Shown here piece after piece: positions 29,446 through 43,550 of a stretch of 64,000 nt of DNA (within the stretch, counting starts at the first letter, position 1; every line of letters begins with the position of its first letter). Position numbers and translations under genes: made by a program. The stretch is from an uncultured Actinomycetes bacterium (GTDB lineage: Bacteria; Actinomycetota; Acidimicrobiia; Acidimicrobiales; RAAP-2): positions 49,117-113,116 of the forward strand of contig CAIQPR010000010.1 of assembly GCA_903873775.1 (NCBI GenBank), read 5' to 3'. The notes under the pieces are model-generated. The model was not told the origin of the DNA. It saw nothing but the letters and a program-made list of their open reading frames with translations, and did not search any database.

Positions 29446-31311
29446 ATGACGACAACCCTCGAACACACAGCGCACGAATCGAAGTCCAAGGCTGGAGGAT
29501 TCCTCCGACACCTCAACTTCTTTACCGGCGTGATTACCGGCGTCGTGATGGCGGTGATCTTTTACGTCATTGGCCGCGTCACCCTCGACCAGTCGGGTCG
29601 CGGATTTGTTGACCAGCTCACCACCGTGACCGGCGTGGGCTGGGTCATTGGGTTCTGGCTCGGCATTGGCGCGCTGACCGGGGTCGGGAAGTGGTTCATC
29701 GGAAAGGACCAGACCCACGCCGACGAGATGTACCTGGCCGGCAAAGACATGGGCAAGTTCCGCTACTGGAAGTACACCACCGACCACAAAGTCGTAGGAG
29801 TCCAGTACGTCATTGTGACGATGATTCTTCTCGGCGCGGGCGGCATCTTGGCGATGGCGATCCGCACCGAGTTGATGACGCCCGGCAATCACTTCGTCAA
29901 CCCGCAGATTTACAACGCCTTCATTTCGGTGCACGGCATGTTGATGATCATCGCGTTGATCGTCGCTGTGGCGGGACCCTGGGCCAACTTTGTCGTGCCG
30001 ATCATGGTCGGCGCCCGCGACATGGCCTTTCCTCGCCTGAATGCACTCAGCCTCTGGACGCTCGTGGCCGCGATTCCGTTGCTGCTTGGCAGTCTCTGCA
30101 TTGGCGGACTGTCGATGGGATGGGTCACGCAAGCCCCAATCTCCGAGCAGGCGGGACCCGGAATGGACCTGTTTGCTTTGGCCATTATTACGTTCGCCGT
30201 GTCCACCACGGTGGCGGGTGTTAACACGATTTGCACGGTCCTCACCATGCGCACGAAGGGCATGACGTTGGAACGTCTCCCGATCTTCGTGTGGGCATCG
30301 ATGATCGCGGCCGGACTGGGCCTGTACGCCTTCCCCTTCTTCCTCGTGGTGATGTCGCTCAACCTCGTCGACCGGATGAATGGGACCAGCTTCTTCATCG
30401 CCGCCGGTGGCGGCACCGGTTGGTTGCAGGAGAACTTGTTCTGGCTGATGGGTCACCCGGAGGTGTACGTCATCCTCTTGCCCGCCGTCGGTGCACTCTT
30501 TGAGATCACAACGGTGTTCTCTCGCAAGCCCCTCTTTAGTTACCGCACAGCAGTCGGTGGTATGGCGGCACTGGCGGGATTGAGCGTGCTCGTGTGGGCT
30601 CACCACATGTTCACGACCGGCTGGGCGCCGACTCTCGGCGGACCCTTCATGTTGACGACGGAGTTGATCTCCATTCCCACGGGCATTGTGTTTCTCTGCA
30701 TCTTGGGCACACTCTGGCGAGGAAATATCTGGATGCGACTCCCGATGTACTGGGTCTTCGGTTTCGTGTTCAACTTCATCGTCGGTGGCGTCACGGGTAT
30801 TTATCTGTCGGACATTCCTGTCGACAACCAAATGCACGGCACGATGTTCGTGGTGGCGCACTTCCACTACGTCTTTGTGGGCTCCGTCCTGTTCGGCGCC
30901 ATCGGGGCTCTGGCCTTCTGGTTCCCGAAGATGTCGGGCCGCTACTTGGACGAGAAGTTGGGCAAGATTTCCTTCTGGCTCACCTTCATCGGCGTGCAGG
31001 TCACCTTCCTCGCGATGTTCGTCTCGGGACTTCGAGGAATGCCGCGCCGGTACTCGTCGTACTCAATAATTTTTGAGCACACGAACTTCATCTCCACGGT
31101 CGGTGCGTACATCATCATGGCGGGCATGCTGGTGCTGCTCGGCGCGATCATTACGTCGTGGCGTTCGGGAGAGGCGTCGGGTCCCAACCCGTGGCACTCG
31201 AAGACCCTCGAATGGCTCGTTCCGACTCCTGTACCGCTCGAGAACTTTGAAGTTCTGCCGGTGATTACCGAAGACCCCTACACCTACGGAGAGGAACTGG
31301 TGAACTCATGA
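29446..31311 (+). CDS. ctaD: cytochrome c oxidase subunit I
   Basis: DHKVVGVQYV, HGMLMI, FWLMGHPEVYVILLPAVG, WAHHMFTTGW, HFHYVFVG. Confidence 0.97.
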   Translation: MTTTLEHTAHESKSKAGGFLRHLNFFTGVITGVVMAVIFYVIGRVTLDQSGRGFVDQLTTVTGVGWVIGFWLGIGALTGVGKWFIGKDQTHADEMYLAGKDMGKFRYWKYTTDHKVVGVQYVIVTMILLGAGGILAMAIRTELMTPGNHFVNPQIYNAFISVHGMLMIIALIVAVAGPWANFVVPIMVGARDMAFPRLNALSLWTLVAAIPLLLGSLCIGGLSMGWVTQAPISEQAGPGMDLFALAIITFAVSTTVAGVNTICTVLTMRTKGMTLERLPIFVWASMIAAGLGLYAFPFFLVVMSLNLVDRMNGTSFFIAAGGGTGWLQENLFWLMGHPEVYVILLPAVGALFEITTVFSRKPLFSYRTAVGGMAALAGLSVLVWAHHMFTTGWAPTLGGPFMLTTELISIPTGIVFLCILGTLWRGNIWMRLPMYWVFGFVFNFIVGGVTGIYLSDIPVDNQMHGTMFVVAHFHYVFVGSVLFGAIGALAFWFPKMSGRYLDEKLGKISFWLTFIGVQVTFLAMFVSGLRGMPRRYSSYSIIFEHTNFISTVGAYIIMAGMLVLLGAIITSWRSGEASGPNPWHSKTLEWLVPTPVPLENFEVLPVITEDPYTYGEELVNS

Positions 31312-32018
31312 GCGTTGCTACGCACGACGAACACGCGACCGAAGGGCATCACGAATCACCCGAGGTGATCGACCACCGTCAGCGCCTCGGCATCTGGTTG
31401 TTTATCGCGGGTGACGTGATTACCTTTTCGGCGCTTGTTTTCACCTACTTGTACCTGAAGGGTACGAACACGACAGGCGGCTGGCGCAGCATTGTGGCGT
31501 TCAACTTCGCTGGCTTGAACCGGGTGCAGGCGAATGATTTGATCAACAACGCCACACCACATCGCGTGTTTGAGGCCCCGGTGGCAACCGGGCTCAACTG
31601 GTTGATTGTTGCTGTCGTGGTGGTTAGCGCCGCGCTGATTGCACTCGGAGAATCACGTATTCGCAACGGAACGGCCAAGTCCTTCATCCCGCTGGGGTAT
31701 CTGGCGGCCGTCGTTGCGCTCGTTGCGGGCGTGTTTGAAATTGTGCAGATGCGCGACATTCCTCAGTACTTCGCGGTTCAAAATGACAGCCAGCTGTTCG
31801 TCCACACGGCCTACGGCTCCGCCATGCTTGCCTTCGGTGGCGCATTGCTGGCCCACCTCATCCTGCTGGCGTTCCTTGGCGTTGGTCTGTCAGTACGGAC
31901 GTCTCGTGGCGCGGTGACGGCGGAGAAGTGGACGCAGGTTCGCCTGGTGCGGTTCTTCTGGGTGTGGGTCGCCATTTCGACGGTCGTCACGGCGATCATC
32001 ACGTCGGCAGTCAAGTAA
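31308..32018 (+). CDS. ctaE: cytochrome c oxidase subunit III
   Basis: RLGIWLFIAGDVITFSALVFTYLYL; multi-TM; downstream of ctaD. Confidence 0.9.
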   Translation: MSVATHDEHATEGHHESPEVIDHRQRLGIWLFIAGDVITFSALVFTYLYLKGTNTTGGWRSIVAFNFAGLNRVQANDLINNATPHRVFEAPVATGLNWLIVAVVVVSAALIALGESRIRNGTAKSFIPLGYLAAVVALVAGVFEIVQMRDIPQYFAVQNDSQLFVHTAYGSAMLAFGGALLAHLILLAFLGVGLSVRTSRGAVTAEKWTQVRLVRFFWVWVAISTVVTAIITSAVK

Positions 32019-32021
32019 CGA

Positions 32022-32048
32022 GAGTGTCGCTCGGCTAGAGTGACACTC
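32022..32048. repeat. inverted repeat GAGTGTC-N13-GACACTC overlapping a candidate -10 (TAGAGT 32036-32041)
   Basis: Perfect 7-bp arms between ctaE and pyrR; no T-run. Confidence 0.6.
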
Positions 32049-32050
32049 AG

Positions 32051-32085
32051 AGTCGTGAAGCGGGTCCCGTGAGGCCCGTACGGCT
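32051..32085 (+). promoter_or_regulatory. PyrR-binding RNA hairpin in pyr operon leader
   Basis: AGTCGT-GAAG-CGGG-TCCCGTGAGG-CCCG-T-ACGGCT; loop matches UCCNGNGAGG; SD ggagg directly follows at 32086. Confidence 0.85.
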
Positions 32086-32094
32086 GGAGGAAAA

Positions 32095-32664
32095 GTGGCT
32101 GAAAGAGAGCGACGTCACGCGCGCCCGCGGGGTGCGGTCTTCGTCCCACGCGCACAACTCTTGAGTGAGGTGGACGTCGAGCGCGCTTTACGCCGCATGG
32201 CCCACGAAGTCGTTGAACATAACAATGTTCCCTCGGATCTCGTCATCATCGGCCTGCAGACGGGTGGCGTCGAGATTGCCGAAAGATTGCGAGATCTCCT
32301 AGCGGACATCACGGGAGAGGCCATCGAGTCGGGTCGTCTTGACGTTGCGTTTTATCGTGATGATGTCTCTTTGCACCCCGTACTCGAGTCGGCCGAGACG
32401 GACATCCACTCTGACCTCACGGACCGGGCGGTGATCCTCGTCGACGATGTTCTCTACACGGGACGAACCATTCGCGCCGCACTCAACGCTTTGGGCGACT
32501 GGGGTCGCGCGCGCTCGGTGCAACTCGCGGTCCTGGTCGATCGAGGACATCGCGAGGTACCGATTCGACCGGACTACGTGGGCAAGAACCTGCCGACATC
32601 GCGCGACGAGGCGATCGACGCCAGTCTCGACGGTGTCTGGATCGGAACGCTGGTGTCTGCGTGA
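32095..32664 (+). CDS. pyrR: bifunctional pyr operon regulator / uracil phosphoribosyltransferase
   Basis: RMAHEVVEHNNVPSDLVIIGLQTGGVEIAERL, AVILVDDVLYTGRTIRAALNAL. Confidence 0.96.
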   Translation: MAERERRHARPRGAVFVPRAQLLSEVDVERALRRMAHEVVEHNNVPSDLVIIGLQTGGVEIAERLRDLLADITGEAIESGRLDVAFYRDDVSLHPVLESAETDIHSDLTDRAVILVDDVLYTGRTIRAALNALGDWGRARSVQLAVLVDRGHREVPIRPDYVGKNLPTSRDEAIDASLDGVWIGTLVSA

Positions 32665-33653
32665 TTACGTCAATGGCGGGACGAAATCTGCTCAGTCTCG
32701 AGGGGCTGTCGCAGGAGGGAATCCTTGAGGTCTTGGATACGGCCGAGATCTTTGCGGAGGTCAACACACGAGCGATCCGCAAGGTGCCGACGCTTAAGGG
32801 CAAGGTCGTCGCCTCACTGTTCTTTGAAGAATCGACGCGCACGAGATTGAGCTTTGAAACGGCGGCTAAGCGGTTGAGCGCAGACGTGCTGTCTCTCGCG
32901 GTGGCCTCCAGTTCGGTGAAGAAGGGCGAATCCCTTCGGGACACCATCGCGACGATCGACGCGCTCGGCATTGATGCGGTCGTCCTCCGGCACGCCGCCA
33001 GCGGAGCTCCCGAACAGGTCAGTCGCTTTGTTCCTCACGTGCGGGTCATCAATGCCGGAGATGGTCAGCACCAACACCCCACCCAGGGCTTGCTCGACGT
33101 CTTTACGATTCGCCGCGCCCTCGCGGCACGCGCCGGCACCACGGGTCGAGAGTCCGGTGCGGAGCTGTTCGCGGGTCTTCGCGTGCTCATCGTGGGCGAC
33201 ATCCGTCACTCTCGCGTCGCACGAAGCGACGTCATGGCCTATACCGCGCTAGGCGCCACGGTGCGGGTGTGTGCACCCGGCACACTGCTGCCGGTTGACG
33301 TCGCGACCTGGCCCGTGGAGGTTGTCGATGACGTGGATGATGCGCTCGAGTGGGCACAGGTGGTGGGAGTACTTCGACTCCAGAAGGAACGCGGAACGGG
33401 TTCCATGGTTCCGTCTCTCGCAGAATTCACGTTGACCCACGGGCTCACGTGGGAGCGCTTCACACGTCTCGCACCGCAGACCCTCATCACCCACCCCGGA
33501 CCGATGAACCGAGGCGTCGAGATCGATTCTCGCGTCGCGGATGTCGATACCGCCCTGATGGAGCAACAAGTGTCGAACGGCGTACCCATTCGTATGGCCG
33601 TTCTCTACCTCGCGCTCTCAGGAACATCCCCCGAAGGGAGTCCCGTTGACTGA
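32661..33653 (+). CDS. pyrB: aspartate carbamoyltransferase catalytic subunit
   Basis: FFEESTRTRLSFETAAKRL, INAGDGQHQHPTQGLLDVFTI, HPGPMNRGVEI. Confidence 0.97.
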   Translation: MITSMAGRNLLSLEGLSQEGILEVLDTAEIFAEVNTRAIRKVPTLKGKVVASLFFEESTRTRLSFETAAKRLSADVLSLAVASSSVKKGESLRDTIATIDALGIDAVVLRHAASGAPEQVSRFVPHVRVINAGDGQHQHPTQGLLDVFTIRRALAARAGTTGRESGAELFAGLRVLIVGDIRHSRVARSDVMAYTALGATVRVCAPGTLLPVDVATWPVEVVDDVDDALEWAQVVGVLRLQKERGTGSMVPSLAEFTLTHGLTWERFTRLAPQTLITHPGPMNRGVEIDSRVADVDTALMEQQVSNGVPIRMAVLYLALSGTSPEGSPVD

Positions 33654-34950
33654 TGTACTCATTGCCGGTGGCACGGTGATTCACCATGACGCCACCGAAC
33701 GCGCGGACGTTCTTATCCGCGACGGCCGGGTGGCGGACATCGCGCCATCGCTCGCGCGTCCTGCGGGCGCCCACGTCATTGACGCGGACGGGTGTTGGGT
33801 CGGACCCGGTTTCGTTGACCTCCACACACACTTGCGCGAGCCGGGTCGCGAAGAGGCCGAGACCGTGGCGTCCGGAGCGCGGGCCGCGGCGGTCGGCGGC
33901 TACTCCGCCGTTGTGGCGATGCCCAACACGGAACCGGCCATTGATTCTGCGATGGTGGCCCAATTTGTTCTCGACCGAGGCCGCGACGCACTCGTCGAGG
34001 TGGCCGTAGCGGGGGCGATCACCGTGGGGCGACAGGGGACACACCTTGCGCCCATCGCCGACATGGCGGCGCTCGGGGTGCGCCTGTTTACCGATGACGG
34101 CACCGGCGTCCAAGATCCCTTGATCTTGCGTCGAGCCCTGACGTACGCCCGACCTCTCGGCGTCACGTTGGCTGAACATTGCGAAGACGAGGCATTGGCG
34201 GCCGGCGGTGTGATGAACGAGGGTCACGTCTCGTCTCGTCTCGGACTGTCTGGCCGCCCGGCACTGGCCGAGGAGTTGATGGTCATGCGCGATATCGAAC
34301 TCGTGCGTTTGACGGGTTGCCCTATGCACTTTCTGCACCTGTCGACCGCACGTTCCATCGATCTCGTCCGCAAAGCGCGCGCCGACGGACTTCCCGTCAC
34401 GTGCGAGGTTGCGCCGCACCACTTGTTCTTTGATGAGTCGGTCTGCGAGCACTACGACGCGCTCTTCAAGGTCCACCCACCGCTACGAACCCGCGGCGAC
34501 GTGGACGCCCTCCAGGCCGCCCTTCGTCAAGGTGACGTGGACGCCGTGGCTACCGATCACGCCCCGCACGCGCCAGAGCTCAAGGACCTCCCCTTCGACG
34601 ACGCCCCGCCCGGAATGTTGGGGCTGGAACACGCCGCGAGCATCACCCGAGGAGTCATGGGAGATGATCCGATCGGATTCTTCCGTGCCCTCTCCCGTGG
34701 TCCGGCGGCGATTGCACACCTGCGCGCTCGTGACGAGCGACCGCGACACACCGCACACGGCGGTGACGTCGCAGTGGGCGAGGACGCCAACCTCGTCGTC
34801 TTCGACGCGGCCGACACCTACCGGGTGGAGCGACACGGTCTGCAATCCCGGGCTCACAACACCCCTTATGACGGTCTCGAGCTCACGGGCCGTGCGCGCG
34901 CCCTCGTGGTGCGCGGGATCCCCCGACTTGATCAAGGACAATTGACGTGA
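33646..34950 (+). CDS. pyrC: dihydroorotase
   Basis: GPGFVDLHTHLREPGREEAETVASGARAAAVGGY, DAVATDHAPH. Confidence 0.96.
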   Translation: MTDVLIAGGTVIHHDATERADVLIRDGRVADIAPSLARPAGAHVIDADGCWVGPGFVDLHTHLREPGREEAETVASGARAAAVGGYSAVVAMPNTEPAIDSAMVAQFVLDRGRDALVEVAVAGAITVGRQGTHLAPIADMAALGVRLFTDDGTGVQDPLILRRALTYARPLGVTLAEHCEDEALAAGGVMNEGHVSSRLGLSGRPALAEELMVMRDIELVRLTGCPMHFLHLSTARSIDLVRKARADGLPVTCEVAPHHLFFDESVCEHYDALFKVHPPLRTRGDVDALQAALRQGDVDAVATDHAPHAPELKDLPFDDAPPGMLGLEHAASITRGVMGDDPIGFFRALSRGPAAIAHLRARDERPRHTAHGGDVAVGEDANLVVFDAADTYRVERHGLQSRAHNTPYDGLELTGRARALVVRGIPRLDQGQLT

Positions 34951-36031
34951 CCGAGGCCCATATCGTTCTTTCTGACGGCACAGTTTTCGCCGGCGAGGTG
35001 GCGGGGTCATTTCCGTCCTCGGGCATTGCGACGGGTGAGTTTGTCTTCAATACGGCGCTCAGCGGCTACCAGGAAGTGATCACCGACCCGAGCTACGCGG
35101 GTCAAGTCATTACCTTTACCTATCCGCATATCGGCAACTACGGCGTCACCTCGGCTGACGACGAGGCGTCCCGCCCGTGGTGCCGGGGCATTGTGGTCCG
35201 CGACCTACAACACGAGCCGTCGAACTGGCGCTCCGAGGGAGACGTGCGGTCGTTCCTCGAGCGACACCACATTCCGGCGATCACCGGTGTCGACACGCGG
35301 CGCCTCACGCGCCATTTGCGCCAACACGGTGCGGTCGCGGGAGCCTTCGGACCGGCGTCGCTGGCCGAGTTGACGTCCGCGGCGCGCGAGGCCCGAGGGA
35401 CCGACAACACCGACTTTGTGTCAGAAGTGTCAACGCCCGAGATGTACGTGCGCGGAACCGGTGATCGTCACATCGTCGCCTTTGACTACGGCATCAAAGC
35501 AACAATGGTCCATCAACTCGCGCAGCGATTCCGGGTGTCGGTGGTTCCGGCGTCCACCTCGGCCGCCGACGTTCTCGCGATGTCACCCGACGGCGTCTTT
35601 CTCTCCAACGGTCCCGGCGACCCCGCCGCGCTGTCGGCGCAAGTGGCCGAAATCTCCCAACTCGTCGGGTCGGTTCCCATCTTTGGCATCTGCCTCGGGC
35701 ACCAATTACTCGCCACGGCGCTCGGCGGCGCCACAATGAAATTGCCTTTTGGTCACCACGGCTCGAATCACCCCGTCAAAGATCTCACGACGGGAACCAT
35801 CGAGATCACCGCGCAGAATCACAACTACGCGGTGACGCCCGACACCCTCGGACGAGCGGTCGTGACACACGTGAACTTGAACGACGGCGTGATCGAAGGA
35901 GTGGCTTCGAGGGACGATCGTTGTTTCAGCGTGCAGTACCACCCCGAGGCGGGTCCCGGCCCCCACGACGCGCGCTACCTCTTTGACCGCTTCGACACGC
36001 TGTTGCGTGAGGGAAGGATGGAGGGACTCTG

Positions 36032-36032
<1 letters not shown>
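34947..36032 (+). CDS. carA: carbamoyl-phosphate synthase small subunit
   Basis: [42 protein letters not shown]. Confidence 0.97.
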
Positions 36033-39318
<3,286 letters not shown>

Positions 39319-39322
<4 letters not shown>

Positions 39323-40227
39323 CGGAGACGCTCGCCTGCGCCGTTGGCGAGGTATCACTGAGATCTCCCGTGATGACGGCGTCCGGCACGGCGGGTCTCG
39401 GCGACGAACTGGCGGCCTACGGTGACCTCGCCGACCTCGGCGCTGTTGTTACCAAGTCTCTCGCTCGTTTTCCGTGGGACGGGAACCCGGCGCCGCGTGT
39501 GGCGTCCGAAGGTGCCACGATGCTCAACGCCGTCGGACTGGCGGGACCCGGGGTTGCGACGTGGCGCGCGGACCACCTGCCGCGCCTTCGCGCACGGGGG
39601 GCCACGGTGGTGGCGTCCATATGGGGTCGCCGCGTGGGTGATTACGCGGACGCGGCGGAGGATCTCCTCGGCGCCGACGTCGCCGCCGTTGAAGTCAACG
39701 CCAGTTGCCCCAACCTCGAAGGACGAACGGGCATCTTTGCGCACTCGGCCGAGATGACCGCCGATATCGTGCGCGCCAGCGCCGCGTGCCAACGCCCGCT
39801 CTGGGTGAAGTTGTCGCCCAACACGCCCGACCTCCTGACGATCGCGGCAGCGGCCATCGAGGCGGGAGCGTCGGCACTCGTCTTGACGAACACGTTGCTC
39901 GGTATGGCGATCGATGTGGGAACGGGACGGCCCATCCTCGGCAATGTGGGCGGGGGAGTGAGCGGCGAGGGCCTGCGACCAGTGGCTCTGCGCGCGGTGT
40001 ACGAATGTCGCGCCGCTTTTGGCGACATCCCCATTGTCGGCGTCGGGGGCATTTCGCGCGGTGAGCACGTGGTGGAGATGCTGATGGCGGGGGCTGACGC
40101 CGTGGAGATCGGCACCGCAACATTCGCGAATCCGCGGGCCTGCTGGCGCGTGCAAAAGGAATTGACGACGTGGTTACGACGTCACAATGAGACGATCGCA
40201 TCAGTGAGAGGACGAGCACATGGTTGA
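39319..40227 (+). CDS. pyrD: dihydroorotate dehydrogenase, class 1B-like
   Basis: [19 protein letters not shown]...[20 protein letters not shown] (catalytic Cys), [26 protein letters not shown]. Confidence 0.94.
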
Positions 40228-41056
40228 CACATTCGGAGATCGTCTACGCGAACGCATTACGGACTTCGGGCCTCTGTGTGTAGGTATCGACCCGTCGCAT
40301 CGACAACTCACGTCCTGGGAGCGTGGTGATGACGTCAGCGGTCTCGAATTCTTCTCACTGGCGATGTTGGAGGCGTCCGCGGGTGTAGCGGCGGCCATCA
40401 AGCCGCAGGTGGCGTATTTCGAACGCTTTGGTTCGGCGGGCTACCGGGTTCTCGAGCGACTCCTGGCCGACGCGCGCGACGCTCGCGTGCTCGTGATCGC
40501 CGACGCCAAACGAGGGGACATCGCCTCGACGAATGATGGGTACGCGCAGGCGTGGCTGCGCTCGGATTCACCTCTCGCGTCGGATGCTCTCACCATGTCT
40601 CCCTATCTGGGCCTCGGCACGATGACGGGCCTGGTCGATGCCGCCGCGTCAAGCGGACGGGGCATCTTCGTCGTCGTGGCGTCGTCCAATGACGAGGGTC
40701 GCGTCGTCCAAGAAGCCCTGATCGATGGCGACACGCGCGTCGAGGACGCCCTGCTCGAGCACATTGCCCAGTGGAACGCCGGGAGCGACGTGGTGGGTTC
40801 CGTCGGCGCCGTTGTCGGCGCGACCCGCGACCGTCCCCGGTTCGATCTCGCCCGCGTCAAGGGACCGTTTCTCGTTCCCGGCGTGGGCGAACAGGGCGCG
40901 TCGCCCGAGCACGTGGCCCGTCTTTTCGCGGGCGTGACGCCGGGCACTGTGCTCGTCAACGTCTCGCGCGTGGTCTCGTCCGCCGGTCCCGACGCCACAA
41001 GTATCCGTGACGCGGCCCAGCGCTGGCGTGACGACCTGGCGGCCGCCCTGCCCTAG
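40220..41056 (+). CDS. pyrF: orotidine 5'-phosphate decarboxylase
   Basis: LCVGIDPSHRQLTSW, VIADAKRGDIASTNDGYAQAWL. Confidence 0.95.
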   Translation: MVDTFGDRLRERITDFGPLCVGIDPSHRQLTSWERGDDVSGLEFFSLAMLEASAGVAAAIKPQVAYFERFGSAGYRVLERLLADARDARVLVIADAKRGDIASTNDGYAQAWLRSDSPLASDALTMSPYLGLGTMTGLVDAAASSGRGIFVVVASSNDEGRVVQEALIDGDTRVEDALLEHIAQWNAGSDVVGSVGAVVGATRDRPRFDLARVKGPFLVPGVGEQGASPEHVARLFAGVTPGTVLVNVSRVVSSAGPDATSIRDAAQRWRDDLAAALP

Positions 41057-41089
41057 AGATCGAGGCGTCTACGGGGATAGTCTGTGCCC

Positions 41090-41410
41090 GTGGCACCCAC
41101 ACCGCCGTCACTGTCCCAAGAACAACGCGTCGCCGCCTCCCGTCAGGCCGTGGCGAATCGGCGCCGTCGCGCCGAAGTCAAACATTTGGTCAAGACGGGC
41201 GAGTTGTCACTGGAAGAAATATTTGAACTCGCCGAACGCGAGGAGTGCGTGGCGCAAATGCGCGCCTCGGATCTCATCAGTGCACTACCCGCGATCGGGG
41301 AAGTGAAGGCCAAGCGCATTATGCGGTCCGCCGCTATCGCGGACAGTCGCCGCATCCGAGGGCTCGGGCCCAAGCAACGAGCCGAACTGTTTCGAGCCCT
41401 TGTCCGCTAA
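41090..41410 (+). CDS. mihF: actinobacterial integration host factor (mIHF)
   Basis: LSQEQRVAASRQAVANRRRRAEVKHLVKTGELSLEEIF...ALPAIGEVKAKRIM; TAGTCT-N6-GTG upstream. Confidence 0.92.
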   Translation: MAPTPPSLSQEQRVAASRQAVANRRRRAEVKHLVKTGELSLEEIFELAEREECVAQMRASDLISALPAIGEVKAKRIMRSAAIADSRRIRGLGPKQRAELFRALVR

Positions 41411-41981
41411 TTCGCCCACCGTCGTTCTCATTGGGCCGGGCGGCGTCGGCAAAGGAACCATTGCGCGCCTCGTGGTGGAGCGCGATCCCTGGACGTGGTT
41501 GTCCCGCAGTTGGACCACGCGACCGCCACGCCCCTCCGAAACGGGCGACGAGTACGTCTTCGTCGATCGCGAGACCTTCGAGGCGGCCATCGCCCGAGGT
41601 GAATTCCTCGAGTGGGCTGAGTTTCAGGGCCATCTCTACGGCACTCCGCGACCCGTGCTCGAGGGAGATCGCCTACTCCTGCTCGAGATCGAGGTCCAAG
41701 GAGCTCGTCAGGTCGTCGACGCGGATCCGCACGCGACGGTGATTCTCATCGAGCCCCCCTCTATGGAAGAGTTGCGGGCACGCTTGGAGGGTCGTGGAGA
41801 TGCGGCCGACCACGTCGAGAGACGACTCGGCTCGACACCCGCGGAATTAGCGGTGGGCCGGGAATTGGCGCACCACGTGGTGGTGAATCGCGACGTCGAG
41901 GCCGCCGTGAGCGAGATTCTCTCTATACTTGAGGGGCTGCGTCAGGAACGGCGCGCCAATGATTCGAGGAGTCACACGTGA
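41400..41981 (+). CDS. gmk: guanylate kinase
   Basis: VVLIGPGGVGKGTIARLV, SRSWTTRPPRPSETGDEYVFVDRETFE. Confidence 0.95.
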   Translation: MSANSPTVVLIGPGGVGKGTIARLVVERDPWTWLSRSWTTRPPRPSETGDEYVFVDRETFEAAIARGEFLEWAEFQGHLYGTPRPVLEGDRLLLLEIEVQGARQVVDADPHATVILIEPPSMEELRARLEGRGDAADHVERRLGSTPAELAVGRELAHHVVVNRDVEAAVSEILSILEGLRQERRANDSRSHT

Positions 41982-42334
41982 GCGTTGAGCGCCCCACCCT
42001 GGTAGATCCGCCGATTGAACCGCTACTGTCCGCGGCGGAGGGTTCCAAGTTCACGTTGGTGGCCGCTGCGTCCATGCGCGCACGAGAGATCAATGAGTAT
42101 TACAACGGTCTCGGACAGGGCCACGGCGCGCTCATTCCGCCGCAGGTGAACTCGCTGTCCAACAAGTCACTGTCGCTGGCCTTTGAAGAACTGTACGAAG
42201 GCAAATTGCAGGTCCGCCGCCCGACGCCCGAGGAGCGCGAAGAAGAGCGTCGCACCCTCGAAGCCCAGCTACAGGCGGAGCGCGACGAGAGTCTCGACGA
42301 CTTCATCGCGCAGAATGACCCCTTCGGCGCCTGA
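41978..42334 (+). CDS. rpoZ: RNA polymerase omega subunit
   Basis: KFTLVAAASMRAREINEYYNGLG...LSLAFEELYEGKL; between gmk and coaBC. Confidence 0.92.
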   Translation: MSVERPTLVDPPIEPLLSAAEGSKFTLVAAASMRAREINEYYNGLGQGHGALIPPQVNSLSNKSLSLAFEELYEGKLQVRRPTPEEREEERRTLEAQLQAERDESLDDFIAQNDPFGA

Positions 42335-43550
42335 GTCGCCGGCCGCGCGCATTGTCCTCGGCGTGGCCGGGGGCATCGCCGCCTACAAGTCGGTGGACGT
42401 CCTGCGACGTTTGCGAGATCACGGGTATTACGTTTCCCCCGTTCTGACGCCGGACGCGACACGTTTTGTCGGTGCGGTGACTTTTTCTGCTCTCGCGAGC
42501 GAGCCTGCGCGCGTCTCGCTCTACGGTGACGCAACAACGCCGATTCCACATACGTACCTCGGGCAGAACGCGGATCTCATTGTCGTCGCTCCCGCCACGG
42601 CGCACCTCATTGCTCGCTACGCCGCAGGTCTTGCCGACGATCTATTGACAGCGACGCTGCTCGCCTCGCGCGCCCCCGTACTGCTCTGCCCAGCCATGCA
42701 CACCGAGATGTGGGAGCAACCCTCGGTCCAAGAGAACCTCGCGACCCTGCGCCGCCGTGGCGTCATGATTCTGGGACCGGCGACCGGCGTGCTCGCGGGC
42801 GGGGACGTCGGTGCGGGACGCATGGTGGAGCCCGCGGAGATCTGTGACACGGTCACGGCGTTCTTGACGTCGGACACGACGCGGCTGCTGTCCGGTCGCC
42901 GGGTGCTCATTACCGCCGGTGGCACCCGGGAGGCCATTGACCCCGTGCGCGTTATCACCAATAGATCCTCCGGCAAACAGGGCTACGCCCTGGCTGAAGT
43001 AGCTGCTCGCCTCGGAGCGAGCGTCACTCTCGTGACCGCGGCGTCGCGTCCCATTGCCCTCGATGTGGTCCGCGACGTCAATGTCGTTGCGGTGGAGAGC
43101 GCTGCGGATATGGCGCACGAGGTGTTTCAACGCGAGAACGACCACGACGTCATCATCATGGCGGCGGCGGTGGCGGATTTCACGGTCCGCGCGCAACCGC
43201 ACAAGATCAAAAAGGATCAGGGGCCACCGTCCATTGTGCTCGAGCCCACCGTCGACATTCTCGCCACGCTGGGATCGCGGCGGCGTCCCGGCACCGTGCT
43301 CGTGGGCTTCGCCGCGGAGACGGAAGACGTGGTGGGGCGCGCTCGCGAGAAGCGTCGACGTAAGCAGTGCGACCTGATGGTGGTGAATGACGTCTCGGCG
43401 GCCAACGTTGGATTCGACCACGAGACCAACGAAGTGACGTTGATAGATCGCGACGAGACGATCACGACGATTTCTCTGCGCTCCAAAGAAGCCATTTCCT
43501 ACGAGATCTTGGCTAGCGTGTCCTCGTTACTTCTTCGAGGAGATTCATGA
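42315..43550 (+). CDS. coaBC: bifunctional phosphopantothenoylcysteine decarboxylase / phosphopantothenate-cysteine ligase
   Basis: [75 protein letters not shown]. Confidence 0.96.
   Translation: MTPSAPESPAARIVLGVAGGIAAYKSVDVLRRLRDHGYYVSPVLTPDATRFVGAVTFSALASEPARVSLYGDATTPIPHTYLGQNADLIVVAPATAHLIARYAAGLADDLLTATLLASRAPVLLCPAMHTEMWEQPSVQENLATLRRRGVMILGPATGVLAGGDVGAGRMVEPAEICDTVTAFLTSDTTRLLSGRRVLITAGGTREAIDPVRVITNRSSGKQGYALAEVAARLGASVTLVTAASRPIALDVVRDVNVVAVESAADMAHEVFQRENDHDVIIMAAAVADFTVRAQPHKIKKDQGPPSIVLEPTVDILATLGSRRRPGTVLVGFAAETEDVVGRAREKRRRKQCDLMVVNDVSAANVGFDHETNEVTLIDRDETITTISLRSKEAISYEILASVSSLLLRGDS

Noticed and set aside
28636-30867. 743-aa minus-strand ORF antisense to coxB/ctaD
   Set aside because: Low-complexity His/Arg/Asp-rich translation typical of antisense frames in high-GC genes; coxB and ctaD on the plus strand are unmistakable
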